NCBI RefSeq assembly: GCF_037975245.1
Contig: NC_092564.1
Location: 8,589,984-8,653,983, forward strand
Origin: Apostichopus japonicus
Taxonomy: Eukaryota; Echinodermata; Holothuroidea; Aspidochirotida; Stichopodidae
Direction: 5' to 3'
DNA length: 64,000 nt
The notes under the pieces are model-generated. The model did not search any database. It was not told where the DNA came from and saw nothing but the letters and a program-made list of their open reading frames with translations. Shown in pieces: positions 39,401 to 45,968 of this stretch. Position numbers and translations under genes: made by a program. The stretch's first letter is position 1, and the number at the start of each line of letters is the position of its first letter.

Positions 39401-42400
39401 GAAAAAAGCAAAAAATATTTTGAAAGAAGATGCTCGACAGAAAATCACTCTCTTTGGTTTCTTTCACTCTAAAACATTTCCCAAATTTTCGTCGTTCTTG
39501 GGAATGCGAAATATCACTTGTAAACACGTATGGTGAAAATATCCTGGTCTCAAAGTGGTGATGTTTCCATTAAACTTTTGTTGTTGGTTGTAATAATTAC
39601 TGGAGGAAACTGTCAATTTGCCATTGATGTTGTCTGTTATATCAAGCTATGTTTTTAGTTGGTGTTGTATGTTACATAAGCTATGCTTTCAGTACCTTAG
39701 TTTGTTGTCCCTCCTCTAACATCCTATTCATTACCCCCCCCTCCCTTTTTACCATACCATTCAATCTTGTTAGATCAATGACTGTCAGAATCACTTGCAA
39801 TTTCGCTCTTTCTTTTTTTGTATGTATCTGGTCAAGACTTAACACCTCGGGAACTGCACCTGTGTAACACTGTGAATGGTGACTGTGTTTTCATGGCCGA
39901 CAGTATACAGTGTTCATGCGAGCGTACTTGCAGCTACGGGGGACCTCGAGTCTGTGGAAATGACGGCATTATATATGATAACTACTGCCATTTGGAAGTG
40001 GCTGCCTGTCAGCAGGATGAAATTATCAGGATAATACCAATGACAAACTGTAGAGGTAAATTAAAAACCAGCAAATAAAGTATGACATGGGATATAAAGT
40101 AATTATCAAAGTCATAGCTCATAAAGAGCAGTTTTCTATATTAGAAAATAGCTCGTTAGGGTCGCATAGCGATCCTCTTTTGTATGATTAATATCAAAAT
40201 ATATTCAACATCAACAAACATCAAATTGCCTCTTCTATCTGTCAGTTTTGGGAGATGGATTTACCAAAATTGTTGTAACAGCCTTTCCCCATCGATTTAG
40301 TTTCATTTACAATTTTACAATGACAACAGTAGAAAATGCATCTTTTATTAGGCTTCTGCCTCTCTCTATCTTCCCTAAAAGAACTTGATGAAATTTCACT
40401 CAACATTCTATGATATTCTCTTGAAGAGTAATCGTTATCGACGTTTGATTTCATATTATATTTTTCTCTGTTTTCATTACACTTTTATGCTTTGTTGTAC
40501 AGCTACTGTGCCATTGTGTACAGTGTAATGTCAGAATTAGGGGGTGGAGTAGGAGATTGTTAGCTACTTCATTTCAGAGAACAAAGTTTCCCTTAAAAAT
40601 ATTTTGCATTCGCTTCAACCCCCCACCGCCCCCCTCCCTTAGTGCTTATCGTTTGTATTTCATATCACTTTGGTTACATTGTGTTTATGGGCATTGTATT
40701 AAATGGTGTGACAAATAACATGTCGGATGCGTAGAAAGGTATTTATCTATATTAATATTTAAGCTTGGGTTTTATTTTACTATCCTTGACTGCTACATTA
40801 CAATACAGATATTAGCAAACACTTGTCAAGTTTTCACTTTTAATAATATCCCTTCTATCAATGCAGAAGCTGCTGGTGAACAGATGTCCGTGGAACAGGA
40901 TGATGATGGCGGTCCGTCCCAGCTCCAGGAAGATGAAACTCCAGATGAGGAGGAGGATAACGACTACCAAGATGAAAGTGATTCTATTTCATCAGCTTTC
41001 AGTCAAAGTCCCTTCATCCCAATCATTCAGTGGTTTTCCCAAAACACAGTACCACCAGGTTTCCTTAGGTCTGAGAGCTTAGAGCCAGTCACACCAACGC
41101 CAGAGACTTCGATGCCTCATTGGGAGGATGGCGAAACTATGGACGATGAGGTCTGGCAGATGGAGCCATTATCTCAGCTCCCCCGAGAAGACCAAGGATA
41201 CCTCCTCAACAAGTTACCAACCTCTTCTCCATTCTCAGAGTTATGGATGAAGTCCTTCACACCATCTACACCAGTCATGACACAACAAGATGTCATAAAT
41301 GAAACAAGTTTGGAAAGTCAAGAGAATGACCTGGATGAAGAAGAATGGCTTCTTCCAGACTATGAGGAGGAGGAGGAGGAGGAAAATGAAGAAGAAGAGG
41401 AAGATAAACTTGTATCAAATAAAAGAAATGATACATCGACTGAGAAACCTTGGGTGAAATCGGAGGTAACGAATAAGTCAACACCAGACATGAAGCTAAA
41501 CAGTGACAGAGATGTCTCCACAGAGAGGATGGTGGAGGCTGATGAAGGAGAAGTAACAACAATAGTTTATGATGATGATGATAGGTATGGTTCAACTACA
41601 ATGAATCAGGAGAGAGACAATAGCTCACAAGAGGAGGCAAGCGATGATATATCCCGATCGACCATGAAGGCAAAGAGCGAGACCGAACTCAGTGATATGG
41701 GATGGAATGTGGTAACCGAGGAGGTGCCCAATAGAGTCACGAACAAACTCAAACCGGTTACTGAAAGAGTCACAACGGAGTCATTCTTAGATGAATTTGT
41801 CAGTTCCACATTGCAGACCAGAATGATTGAAGGTAAGGCAACCATTTCATAAGTAGAATGCTGAGGGGGCTGCATCCAGGCTGCATAGGATATGATCTCT
41901 GGTTTCACACACAAGGCCCTGCTGGTCTGACATGATCATCTATTGTTTGACATTGATGCAGCCTTGTGGCAGGGCAGTTTACAGCTGCTGCAGCTGTTAT
42001 TTTTGGCGCAGTGTGTTAAGCACTATTGGAGGATGCCTTTCAATCTTAAGGTCCCGAGTTCCAGTCACTCCAAGATTAATGTATGTCGTCCAGTTACAGA
42101 GTTGTTGACAATTCATAATCATGGACGTTAAATATGAATCTAAGAGACTGACTCCGGTCAGCTTGCGGCTTTGATAAGCCAATGATGGCTTCTTTGCGAG
42201 TTCCTGCTTGCAGGAGGATCTAAAATACATACATACAATGGTGCACTTATATTATGTTGATCAGCTTGAGATGGCTATTAACATTATCTTCTCTTCTTCC
42301 AGATAAGAGTGAGGAGGAGGAAGAGGAAGAAGCTGCTGTTTCACAGGTGAGTCTTTTATTCCAGTACTAATATATCACTCTATACTGTCCATCAGTATCA

Positions 42401-43098
42401 TGCTTCAAAGCCAATCGCACTGGCAGTCAGACAGTATGAAGTATCCTCCAACCTTCATCCAATACAAACATGATATCCATACTGCTCATACTGTCAGTAC
42501 AAGTGCTTTGAAGTGGGAATGACAGTACAGTATAGAAAGAATTGTCCCACCTGGGTGTATCCAACCAAGAGAAATACCATGATCAATGGAAGTAAATATG
42601 GTCCAGAAAAAATGAATGTCTCTGATTATATTGAACTGTTTCAGAGTCTAATTTGGTAAAAAAAAAATTGGGAAGTTTTTTTTGGTTATCGTGCAATTAT
42701 CTTGGGCGACCTATCTTAAAAAAGATTACCTTCCTGCTGGCTGAGAACATCACTGCCAATAGTTATAAACCAAAAAACATACGGTATGTTGGTTGCCTTG
42801 TGGACTTAATTTTGGGAAAATTCTTCGCACTAAAATTTTCCTACTTCTTCAATGTCTAAGGTTTCCTCTCCATTAATACCAGTTTATTTTAATAAAGGTG
42901 GACCTTCCTAGCTCTGTTGTTGTATGACTACACTTGATCATTACTCTTCAGGAACTAGAGCAAGGAGGTGACAGGGACCAATCACAAGTTCCCAGATGGC
43001 TTTTTGATCACAAGGTACCCCTTCCTGACATACTCAGTCACGGCACCATCTTACCATGGAACCAAAGGGTGCCACAACATGATGAAGATAAGAGGTAG
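66..43098 (+). CDS. CPAMD8: CPAMD8-like thioester (alpha-2-macroglobulin/complement family) protein, 3' 34 exons
   Basis: Partial gene; the 5' exons lie left of the window. The 34 exons total 5,678 nt, and every junction phase agrees to the TAG stop, giving about 1,891 residues. A2M/C3/TEP proteins are secreted; after cleavage a buried Cys-Gln thioester bonds covalently to targets. Seen here in order: MG-type beta domains, a basic RxxR linker followed by PETWLW, MG7, a first CUB half, a FAMeT-like insert, a thioester domain with GCGEQN, a second CUB half, an MG8/receptor-binding-like domain, a Kazal domain and an acidic tail. A Kazal domain after an A2M core is the CPAMD8 architecture. No anaphylatoxin (six-Cys) and no C345C/NTR domain is visible, which argues against C3/C4/C5. 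Family assignment is near certain; orthology to CPAMD8 is inferred from domain order. Exons are itemised in the following entries. Confidence 0.85.
180..2789. other. Intron 1, left part: nothing recognised
   Basis: AT-rich, non-coding. The frames here lack domain similarity and splice logic. A short poly-T tract lies near 2150. Confidence 0.7.
2790..5985. repeat. 30-bp minisatellite, about 105 units, in intron 1
   Basis: The unit core is GGTTGCCATCCCAGGTTCCT followed by CTAAATTGAT. Variants carry TTTATTGAT or TTAATTGAT, gga/tac changes, or a 6-bp AATAAT insertion giving 36-bp units. The left two thirds show a higher-order repeat (one block recurs 560 bp apart, 3385 and 3945, with a third related block at 4685). 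The right third (4930-5985) is more uniform. Because the period is a multiple of three, both strands stay open as decapeptide repeats. Confidence 0.98.
5986..7085. other. Intron 1, right part
   Basis: No gene or element with clear ends. 6380-6620 has loosely repeated TGTTAAAAGTA-type words on both sides of TAGGCCTA, too irregular to call an array. It ends in the exon 2 acceptor. Confidence 0.6.
7503..8050. repeat. 20-bp minisatellite in intron 2
   Basis: Tandem units of TGTAGGGATCAGCTTCATAC with variants (GGTAGGGATCGGCTTCATAT). About 27 copies with occasional 1-3 bp length changes. Confidence 0.95.
8616..9172. other. Intron 3: nothing recognised
   Basis: AT-rich non-coding sequence with a normal gtgagg donor and ttttcag acceptor. 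Confidence 0.7.
10285..10650. repeat. Tandem repeat of about 64-85 bp in intron 4
   Basis: Five units share CATCCTTATTATGTTTGATA and TACAGTGGTTCATAGGGGAC followed by a variable-length linker. It is followed by a GA-rich tract at 10675-10735. Confidence 0.9.
11842..12083. mobile_element. TTAA-flanked MITE, family B copy 1
   Basis: Both ends are TTAA, with inverted termini TTAAAGGTATACTGTATTGG and, at the other end read inward, TTAAAGGTAGTCAGTATAGG, each followed by CCCCAAA. It is 242 bp with no coding. The TTAA target suits piggyBac or Kolobok relatives. Confidence 0.85.
12314..20254 (+). CDS. CPAMD8: CPAMD8-like exons 5-10: MG4, MG5, MG6
   Basis: Exons 12314-12481, 16093-16221, 17235-17379, 18311-18459, 19215-19364 and 20126-20254. 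All junctions are GT-AG with phases 0,0,1,0,0,0. Readable motifs are [15 protein letters not shown] (MG4), [11 protein letters not shown] and [12 protein letters not shown] (MG5 opening), and [25 protein letters not shown] (MG6, where C3 has the ADKGV strand). Exon 5 begins at the AG ending atcaaaag. A nearer AG six bases on (ctatcag) breaks the frame and was not used. Exon 10 encodes a Trp/Arg-rich stretch ([11 protein letters not shown]) with no clear family match. Confidence 0.92.
12551..12910. mobile_element. TTAA-flanked MITE, family A copy 1
   Basis: Starts TTAAAGTATGAAGACTTG and ends ..CGAGTCTTTAATGGC, where the right terminus has decayed. The interior matches copies at 30247 and 50211 (ACACTAGTGT core region, ATGGACATCTCAGGTC, TGTCTGCATTTTGTAGTG). 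Confidence 0.85.
13940..15994. mobile_element. 2,055-bp terminal-inverted-repeat element studded with GTCACGCGAGTCAC
   Basis: The left terminus GGTCAATTCCATG (13940) and right terminus CATGGAATTGACC (ending 15994) are inverted copies, flanked by TTAT on both sides as a possible 4-bp target duplication. The 14-mer GTCACGCGAGTCAC occurs next to the right terminus and about eight more times inside. A unit of about 355 bp is directly duplicated (14190-14545 and 14546-14898). There is no open frame longer than 62 codons, so it is non-autonomous. I cannot place it in a known superfamily. Confidence 0.75.
17779..18030 (+). mobile_element. tRNA-derived SINE
   Basis: The head resembles a tRNA: TGGTCAAATGGAATGGC (A-box region) and GTAGGTTTGAGTTCTGGTC (B box). 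It is followed by the CTCGCTCCACCCAGATGCAT / GGGACTGGCGAGG body found in tRNA SINEs. The 3' limit is uncertain. Confidence 0.55.
18562..18799. mobile_element. TTAA-flanked MITE, family B copy 2
   Basis: 238 bp between TTAA ends. Inverted termini TTAAAGGTGATCAGTATTG and TTAAAGAACATCAGTATTGG match family B at 11842. It lies in intron 8. Confidence 0.85.
19435..19935. repeat. Degenerate TTGATGTCATAT short-period repeat
   Basis: Irregular iteration of about 12-20 bp around TTGATGTCATATTA in intron 9. Periodicity is loose and there is no coding. Confidence 0.75.
20405..21052. repeat. 15-bp minisatellite, about 43 units, in intron 10
   Basis: The unit is TAGCTATGCTTACAG (or TTACTG, TAACAG). Occasional 12-bp units lack CTT. 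The period is a multiple of three, so frames are open on both strands; these are not genes. Confidence 0.98.
21589..25097 (+). CDS. CPAMD8: CPAMD8-like exons 11-14: basic linker, PETWLW, MG7
   Basis: Exons 21589-21655, 22486-22603, 24488-24719 and 24947-25097. Exon 12 reads [25 protein letters not shown] is an R-x-x-R site directly ahead of the family-typical (Y/F)FPETWLW strand, where other family members are cut (bait region or alpha/beta processing). Exon 13 encodes [12 protein letters not shown] and [13 protein letters not shown], close to C3 (KDSITTW and DLRLPYSVVRNEQ) and diagnostic for the end of MG7 and the start of the CUB half. Exon 14 continues with beta strands. No six-cysteine anaphylatoxin lies between MG6 and this point. 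Confidence 0.93.
21656..22485. other. Intron 11: nothing recognised
   Basis: Contains an ATT-rich stretch and a G-rich run (21790-21850). No gene or element ends. Confidence 0.65.
22690..23385. repeat. Tandem repeat of about 58-66 bp in intron 12
   Basis: About eleven units share TGGAATAGTGGCATTGATGT and TTTGTTATTA(C/G)AGCTGAAAC. The array starts soon after exon 12. Many units contain TTATTACAG, which looks like a splice acceptor. Confidence 0.93.
25492..26128 (+). CDS. CPAMD8: CPAMD8-like exons 15-16: first CUB half
   Basis: Exons 25492-25589 and 26077-26128. Exon 15 encodes a Cys-Cys pair ([13 protein letters not shown]) and exon 16 encodes [17 protein letters not shown] across the junction. 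This is the VxPEGI strand that in C3 leads from CUB into the thioester domain. The protein then departs from C3 and enters the FAMeT-like insert, so the insert sits between this strand and the thioester domain. Confidence 0.9.
26129..27065. other. Intron 16: nothing recognised
   Basis: AT-rich, non-coding, between the CUB and FAMeT exons. Confidence 0.65.
27066..28553 (+). CDS. CPAMD8: CPAMD8-like exons 17-20: FAMeT-like (Methyltransf_FA) domain insert and return to A2M core
   Basis: Exons 27066-27269, 27543-27634, 27882-28017 and 28464-28553. The translation contains [41 protein letters not shown] and [17 protein letters not shown]. These are the hallmarks of the Pfam Methyltransf_FA/FAMeT fold ([10 protein letters not shown]; EFRxFWI; IxVG; VGxxTGxGxTGxW). 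Despite its name, this domain in extracellular animal proteins is treated as a non-enzymatic module. No methyltransferase motif I (GxGxG) is seen here. Exon 20 returns to the A2M core ([19 protein letters not shown]). Domain identity rests on motif recognition, not a search. Confidence 0.85.
29065..30056 (+). repeat. 137-bp tandem repeat carrying a 3' splice site, three copies
   Basis: Copies are 29065-29118 plus 29701-29782 (split by an insertion), 29783-29919 and 29920-30056; the last two are exactly 137 bp. Each ends in a pyrimidine tract and cttgtcatcag. The third copy's AG is the real acceptor of the thioester exon, and the first two are potential decoy acceptors. Confidence 0.95.
29119..29694. 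mobile_element. hAT-like MITE inserted in the first 137-bp copy
   Basis: The inverted termini are CAGAGGTGCCAACC and, read inward, CAGAGATGCCAACC. It is flanked by TGTATG on both sides. The uninterrupted copies carry TGTATG once, so 29119-29694 is the insertion (576 bp, AT-rich, no coding). A 6-bp duplication is shorter than the usual hAT 8 bp. Confidence 0.85.
30057..30233 (+). CDS. CPAMD8: CPAMD8-like exon 21: thioester exon (GCGEQN)
   Basis: The exon encodes [20 protein letters not shown]. The thioester is formed by the Cys and Gln of CGEQ, whose codons span 30116-30127. The site is intact, so the protein should be able to form the reactive bond. Its acceptor (cttgtcatcag) is the third copy of a 137-bp tandem repeat that also supplies two upstream look-alike acceptors; see the repeat entry. 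Phase is 1 at both ends, so skipping this exon would keep the frame and delete the thioester cleanly. Confidence 0.97.
30247..30580. mobile_element. TTAA-flanked MITE, family A copy 2
   Basis: 334 bp, bounded by TTAA. The left terminus is TTAAAGGCATTGAAGACTCG; the right terminus reads inward TTAAAGGGTTTGAAGACTTT. It begins only 14 bp after the thioester exon's donor and is inverted relative to copies 1 and 3. Confidence 0.92.
31309..34149 (+). CDS. CPAMD8: CPAMD8-like exons 22-25: rest of thioester domain (alpha/alpha toroid)
   Basis: Exons 31309-31547, 32239-32479, 33316-33536 and 33988-34149. Helical repeat signatures of the TED are clear: [58 protein letters not shown] and [16 protein letters not shown]. 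The residue aligned with the C3 catalytic His (VIHQEMIGG in C3) is Asn here (VLNKDIQGG, codon 31533-31535), as in alpha-2-macroglobulin (LLNNAIKGG). This predicts preference for amine nucleophiles rather than hydroxyls, by analogy with A2M. Confidence 0.95.
31825..32056 (+). repeat. Interspersed repeat related to 41858-42010, with internal hairpin
   Basis: It shares GTAG(G/A)ATGCTG, TTTCACACA, TCTGACATGAT, and CAGCTGCTGCAG with the repeat ahead of the SINE at 42004. A near-palindrome of CAGATTATCTGCTAAT lies at about 31908-31945. It is followed by a G-run and AG-rich tract at 32082-32150. Confidence 0.6.
32893..33267. mobile_element. hAT-like MITE with perfect 8-bp target duplication
   Basis: The inverted termini are CAGGGTTGGGCAACCT and, read inward, CTGGGGTGGGCAACCT. 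CTCTAGAG flanks both sides exactly (32885-32892, 33268-33275). The nnnTAnnn target fits the Buster branch of hAT. It is 375 bp without coding, in intron 23. Confidence 0.93.
34150..35930. other. Intron 25, left part: weak internal repetition
   Basis: Non-coding. Phrases such as AAAGGTCAAAGGTCATTTG and GTCACCAAAGGTGAAAGT recur at about 34620-34790, 35080-35240 and 35340, suggesting an old degenerate repeat unit of 150-200 bp or a decayed transposon. Confidence 0.5.
35931..36221 (+). mobile_element. tRNA-derived SINE with (ATT)n tail, copy 1
   Basis: The tRNA-like head includes AGGCGATGGCATTTGAAGC and a B box in CAGGTTCGATACCCGGCCGG. The body (AAGATTCCAAATTTGAGT, GAAGCCACCCGA) matches copies at 50729 and 63136. 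It ends in ACTGCTGATTATTATTATT. The head resembles tRNA-Ser/Leu. Confidence 0.88.
36256..39182 (+). CDS. CPAMD8: CPAMD8-like exons 26-30: second CUB half and MG8/receptor-binding-like domain
   Basis: Exons 36256-36318, 36865-37034, 37213-37300, 38130-38304 and 39063-39182. Exon 26 holds [14 protein letters not shown] (compare the GxGxxxxxxxxxYN strand of A2M). Exons 27-29 hold the MG8 signature ISIKVCTR...[12 protein letters not shown], then [16 protein letters not shown] and VKVYDYYEP (compare VKVYAYYN in C3). Exon 30 is Cys-poor ([11 protein letters not shown]) and forms a linker into the Kazal domain. Exon 27 carries a very basic loop (RRGKRN...PGTRRNK), not usual for C3, which could be a proteolysis or polyanion site. 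Confidence 0.93.
37928..38026. repeat. Probable transposon end with GGGGAC repeats
   Basis: Five GGGGAC/GTCCCC motifs end in GGGGATGTCTGGTCACC, a style typical of DNA-transposon termini. The other end was not found. It lies in intron 28. Confidence 0.4.
38305..39062. other. Intron 29: CT-rich, nothing recognised
   Basis: Several C- and CT-rich tracts (38461-38510, 38644-38660, 38870-38920). No gene. Confidence 0.6.
39837..40055 (+). CDS. CPAMD8: CPAMD8-like exon 31: Kazal/follistatin-like domain
   Basis: The exon encodes CNTVNGDC, then [31 protein letters not shown] and a final NC. The core VCGNDGxxYxNxCxLxxAAC is the Kazal signature. An N-terminal Cys-rich strand gives a follistatin-like look. 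Kazal domains bind serine proteases or growth factors. At the P1 neighbourhood after the second core Cys the sequence is SYGGPRV, so inhibitory specificity cannot be read safely. In human CPAMD8 a Kazal-like domain also lies near the C terminus, and this is the main ground for the gene symbol. Confidence 0.93.
40056..40866. other. Intron 31: nothing recognised
   Basis: AT-rich and non-coding, between the Kazal exon and the acidic-tail exon. No element ends seen. Confidence 0.65.
40867..41832 (+). CDS. CPAMD8: CPAMD8-like exon 32: long acidic Ser/Thr/Glu-rich tail
   Basis: A single 966-nt exon gives about 322 residues with almost no Cys. It is rich in Glu, Asp, Ser, Thr and Pro, with several poly-acidic runs (DEEEDN near the start; an uninterrupted run of Glu/Asn around 41365-41405). 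It contains no recognisable domain and has the composition of a disordered, heavily charged or phosphorylatable tail. It is by far the largest exon and has no counterpart in the vertebrate A2M core. Acceptor tcaatgcag and donor gtaagg are both good, and both flanks are phase 1. The function is unknown to me. Confidence 0.88.
41858..42240 (+). mobile_element. tRNA-derived SINE with (ATAC)n tail and linked upstream repeat
   Basis: From 42004 a tRNA-like head GCGCAGTGTGTTAAGCAC (A box) and GGTCCCGAGTTCCAGTC (B box) leads to a tail AATACATACATACAATG. The preceding 150 bp are shared with 31825-32056, so the two may form one composite repeat. It lies in intron 32. Confidence 0.65.
42303..43098 (+). 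CDS. CPAMD8: CPAMD8-like exons 33-34: acidic microexon and C terminus with stop
   Basis: Exons 42303-42346 (44 nt, [15 protein letters not shown]) and 42952-43098, ending DEDKR and TAG. The acidic character of the preceding exon continues. The last 48 residues (..[19 protein letters not shown]..) contain no hydrophobic membrane segment or GPI-type tail, in keeping with a secreted protein. Microexon 33 is flanked by phases 1 and 0, so skipping it would shift the frame. Confidence 0.82.
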
Positions 43099-45290
43099 AT
43101 GGAATGTTTGACCTCCACGGAGAAATTTTGAAGGGTGCAAAATACCCCCATAATCTGCCTTACATTTGTTTGAGAATAAGACGAGTAAAGCATTATTTAC
43201 GATAAAAACAAAGGAAAGGTGCGAGAGGTGGTAAACGGATTACTCTGAATGTCCAAACACTACAGTGCCACAGACAGATCAAAACTCTATTAATGCAGTT
43301 TGAAAGAATGAAAGAATGAAAGAGTTTATCTATGGAGATGTTTCTAAATGTAGAGATCCAAATGTAGAAGAGGTTTTGTTGAAAGTTTATTAGGAAGGAG
43401 ACTTATGTATTCAAGAAAAGTTCTGTGGTGAAGAAATTTGCATTCTGTGGATTCTAACGATTTTTTTAACAGATAACCGAAAAGAAAAGATATTTGTATA
43501 TGCTCTGAGTGACATTTATAATTTTTTCTACCTTTTCTCTATAAATGTGTATTTTTCAGTCTTTTACTTTGACAATGATATTTCCTGGAAAACCAACAAC
43601 GGCCAGTTGAGGGTGAAAATTACCTTCAAGTGTAAAAACAATGGACAGCCGAAAAGAAACCCTCCACAATTTGTCAGCATTTTATGAACTGTGCTTTATA
43701 TTTCTATTGCATACATGATGTTTTTCAATGTTTTGGATGTATTAAATTGTAAATATTTCATATTAAGTAATCCACATTTTTTCAACTCACAAAACCATGA
43801 AATGTCGATTGGGAGCGACTACTGTACGTAAGACTGGTGACACAATACGCAGTCAACTTATAATTTCATTAATAGCTGAATCCATTTTACTTCCTTGACA
43901 TGGACCTAGGTTACAGGTCATGAAAATAATATAAAAAACTCTTTAGTTTTTGTCTGATTGATGAAACAAAGATGTAGTCTCATGTTAAAAGTATTTAGTG
44001 AACTAACAACCTACAAAAAATGCCAAGTGCTTCTGGCATTGAGAAAAATGATGAAATGACCAAAAGTGAGAAAATAAGGCAGCTGGCCTATACCTACAGT
44101 CTCCCGACGTTATCTTCATCATGTTAGTCGTGTTGGACAGACACTTCCAGGTATTGAACTTGAATCGATGTACCTATTTATGTCAGGGAGGGAGATGGAA
44201 ACTCGAGCATCTCAACTCCAATTATGGTTCAGCTTCTACGAAATGACACAGTCACATGTCATAAAACGGGTGATTTTGTCAGTGGAGTAGTAACATGATG
44301 GATGACAAGAAGGCCTTTAAACATGCTTTCCACGATAGATAGCAAATTATTTTGTAATAATTAAATAGGCTTTTTTCATACACTGAGGGATTTCTTGATT
44401 ATGCAAAAATGGCAGTGTTACACTACCATAGTAGAAGATATGTAACTGTACTAGATATTACAATGTAACAATTCAATTCACTGCTGATATGCCATAGTCC
44501 AACAAGAATGGAGTACAGGTGTAATGTTTTTAATCTATTTTGGTTTTCAAATCCTTCACATTGAAAATATAGTATGTCTTGTATCGAATTTGAAGGTCAA
44601 ATGAATGATGATGTTGGCTCCTCTGTTTAGGTCTAAACATTAATTTGTTGCTTTATAATTTGTCAGAAACATTCATGAAAAATGTTCGTTTAACTTCATA
44701 TAAACAACAGGGCAGCAGTAGAAACACCTTAAATTTTATAAATTTGAGTGCATTGGTAATATGTGATTTGAAACCCATAAAGCATAATATGTTTCTACTA
44801 CTGAATTTGGTATTTGCTCCTTAAGGAGCCTTACCTTATAGTCTGTAGGCTAGAGCCGCTAGACTAGATAATCAAGTCATTTGCTGATTGCTGAGCCTCA
44901 GATACTTAAAGGATGATATCTCAATAAATATAAGTGGCATACAAATTACAATCTGGTCAGTATAAAGTTAATTTTGTGTGTAGATTCATCCTTTAACATG
45001 TCTACTGATATTTAATACAATCTGCCTTTTGTCGATATAAGAGAATGAGATTTCTTAAAGGAAACGACTGTTTAAGTTATTATTAATTATATCTTGAATC
45101 AAGAACAGTCGTTTTTATTTTCTCATATATTAATATAATCCATAGTTATGATATTTCAATATTCATTTTTATTTTTTTTCCAATCTGGAAGACAGTAATC
45201 TTAAACTGTATGATAGTGATTCTATTTGAATTTTGACTCGCTGTTGGACCATGAGTATGATATTACCTAATAAACTTTGTACAGAAAAAA
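43099..45290 (+). other. Probable 3' UTR of the CPAMD8-like gene
   Basis: No open frame of note. A canonical AATAAA lies at 45269-45274, and an ATTAAA near 43740 would give a much shorter UTR. An 11-bp perfect stem is present (45062-45072 with 45104-45114, AAACGACTGTT) with a 31-nt loop, a possible UTR hairpin. The end point is inferred, not proven. A genomic A10 run follows at about 45285, which could cause internal priming in cDNA. Confidence 0.5.
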
Positions 45291-45489
45291 AAAACGAAAA
45301 ATAACGAACGTTATGTTCATTCATGTGACTTTGATAATCTCACTCTACATATGAAGAATGACCTGATGTCAAAGGAAACACAATACAACTGTTTGAACTT
45401 CATTCACAATGAACAGAACGTATGTAACGGCTTACAAAGCGATACAAAATGTATAAGAATTCATACCGGTATTAATCTGTATGTTCATT

Positions 45490-45968
45490 AAAATAAATTT
45501 AATCAAATTTCCTTATGGCATTACGTACTACCTGTTCAGAAAAACCCCACTCAATCTGCTTTACATTTCTTGGAATACACTCTGCACATTTGCCTACAAT
45601 GGTACGCGTCATATCAAAATTCTAAAAATTTCCATAAATCGTGTACAATTGGACCATTTTTGACAAAGCAAAACTGTTGTTCTACAGAAATCATAAGATG
45701 ACTGCCCATTTTTCAATACTCTGCATCATCTGCATATATTTCATTCCAAACAAAGCACTTTCCTTCTATCCACCACTTCCCTTTATATTCCCATGAGTTA
45801 TAAATTCATGTCTTTCTTCGACGTATTGTTTCGCTCGTGGGTTTCCTACAACGTACTCTCGACCACTCTCAAGCGCAAATATACACAATCATTACAGCTA
45901 GTAGTTCTGTGAGACCAGCCCATGGATAATGTTATAAAACCAGAGACAAAACTTTTCCCTTGACGTAC
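45490..45968 (-). other. Probable 3' UTR of NAXE
   Basis: Non-coding sequence downstream of the NAXE stop. The plus-strand tttaat at 45498-45503 reads as ATTAAA on the minus strand and is the nearest poly(A)-signal variant I can see. About 200 bp then separate the two convergent 3' ends. Confidence 0.35.

Noticed and set aside
41293-41595. Antisense frame opposite the acidic exon
   Set aside because: Poly-His/Leu composition is the mirror of GAG/GAT codons on the real coding strand.
66-43098. Naming the large gene complement C3
   Set aside because: GCGEQN is shared by the whole family; no anaphylatoxin or C345C domain, Asn instead of the catalytic His, and a Kazal domain favour CPAMD8.
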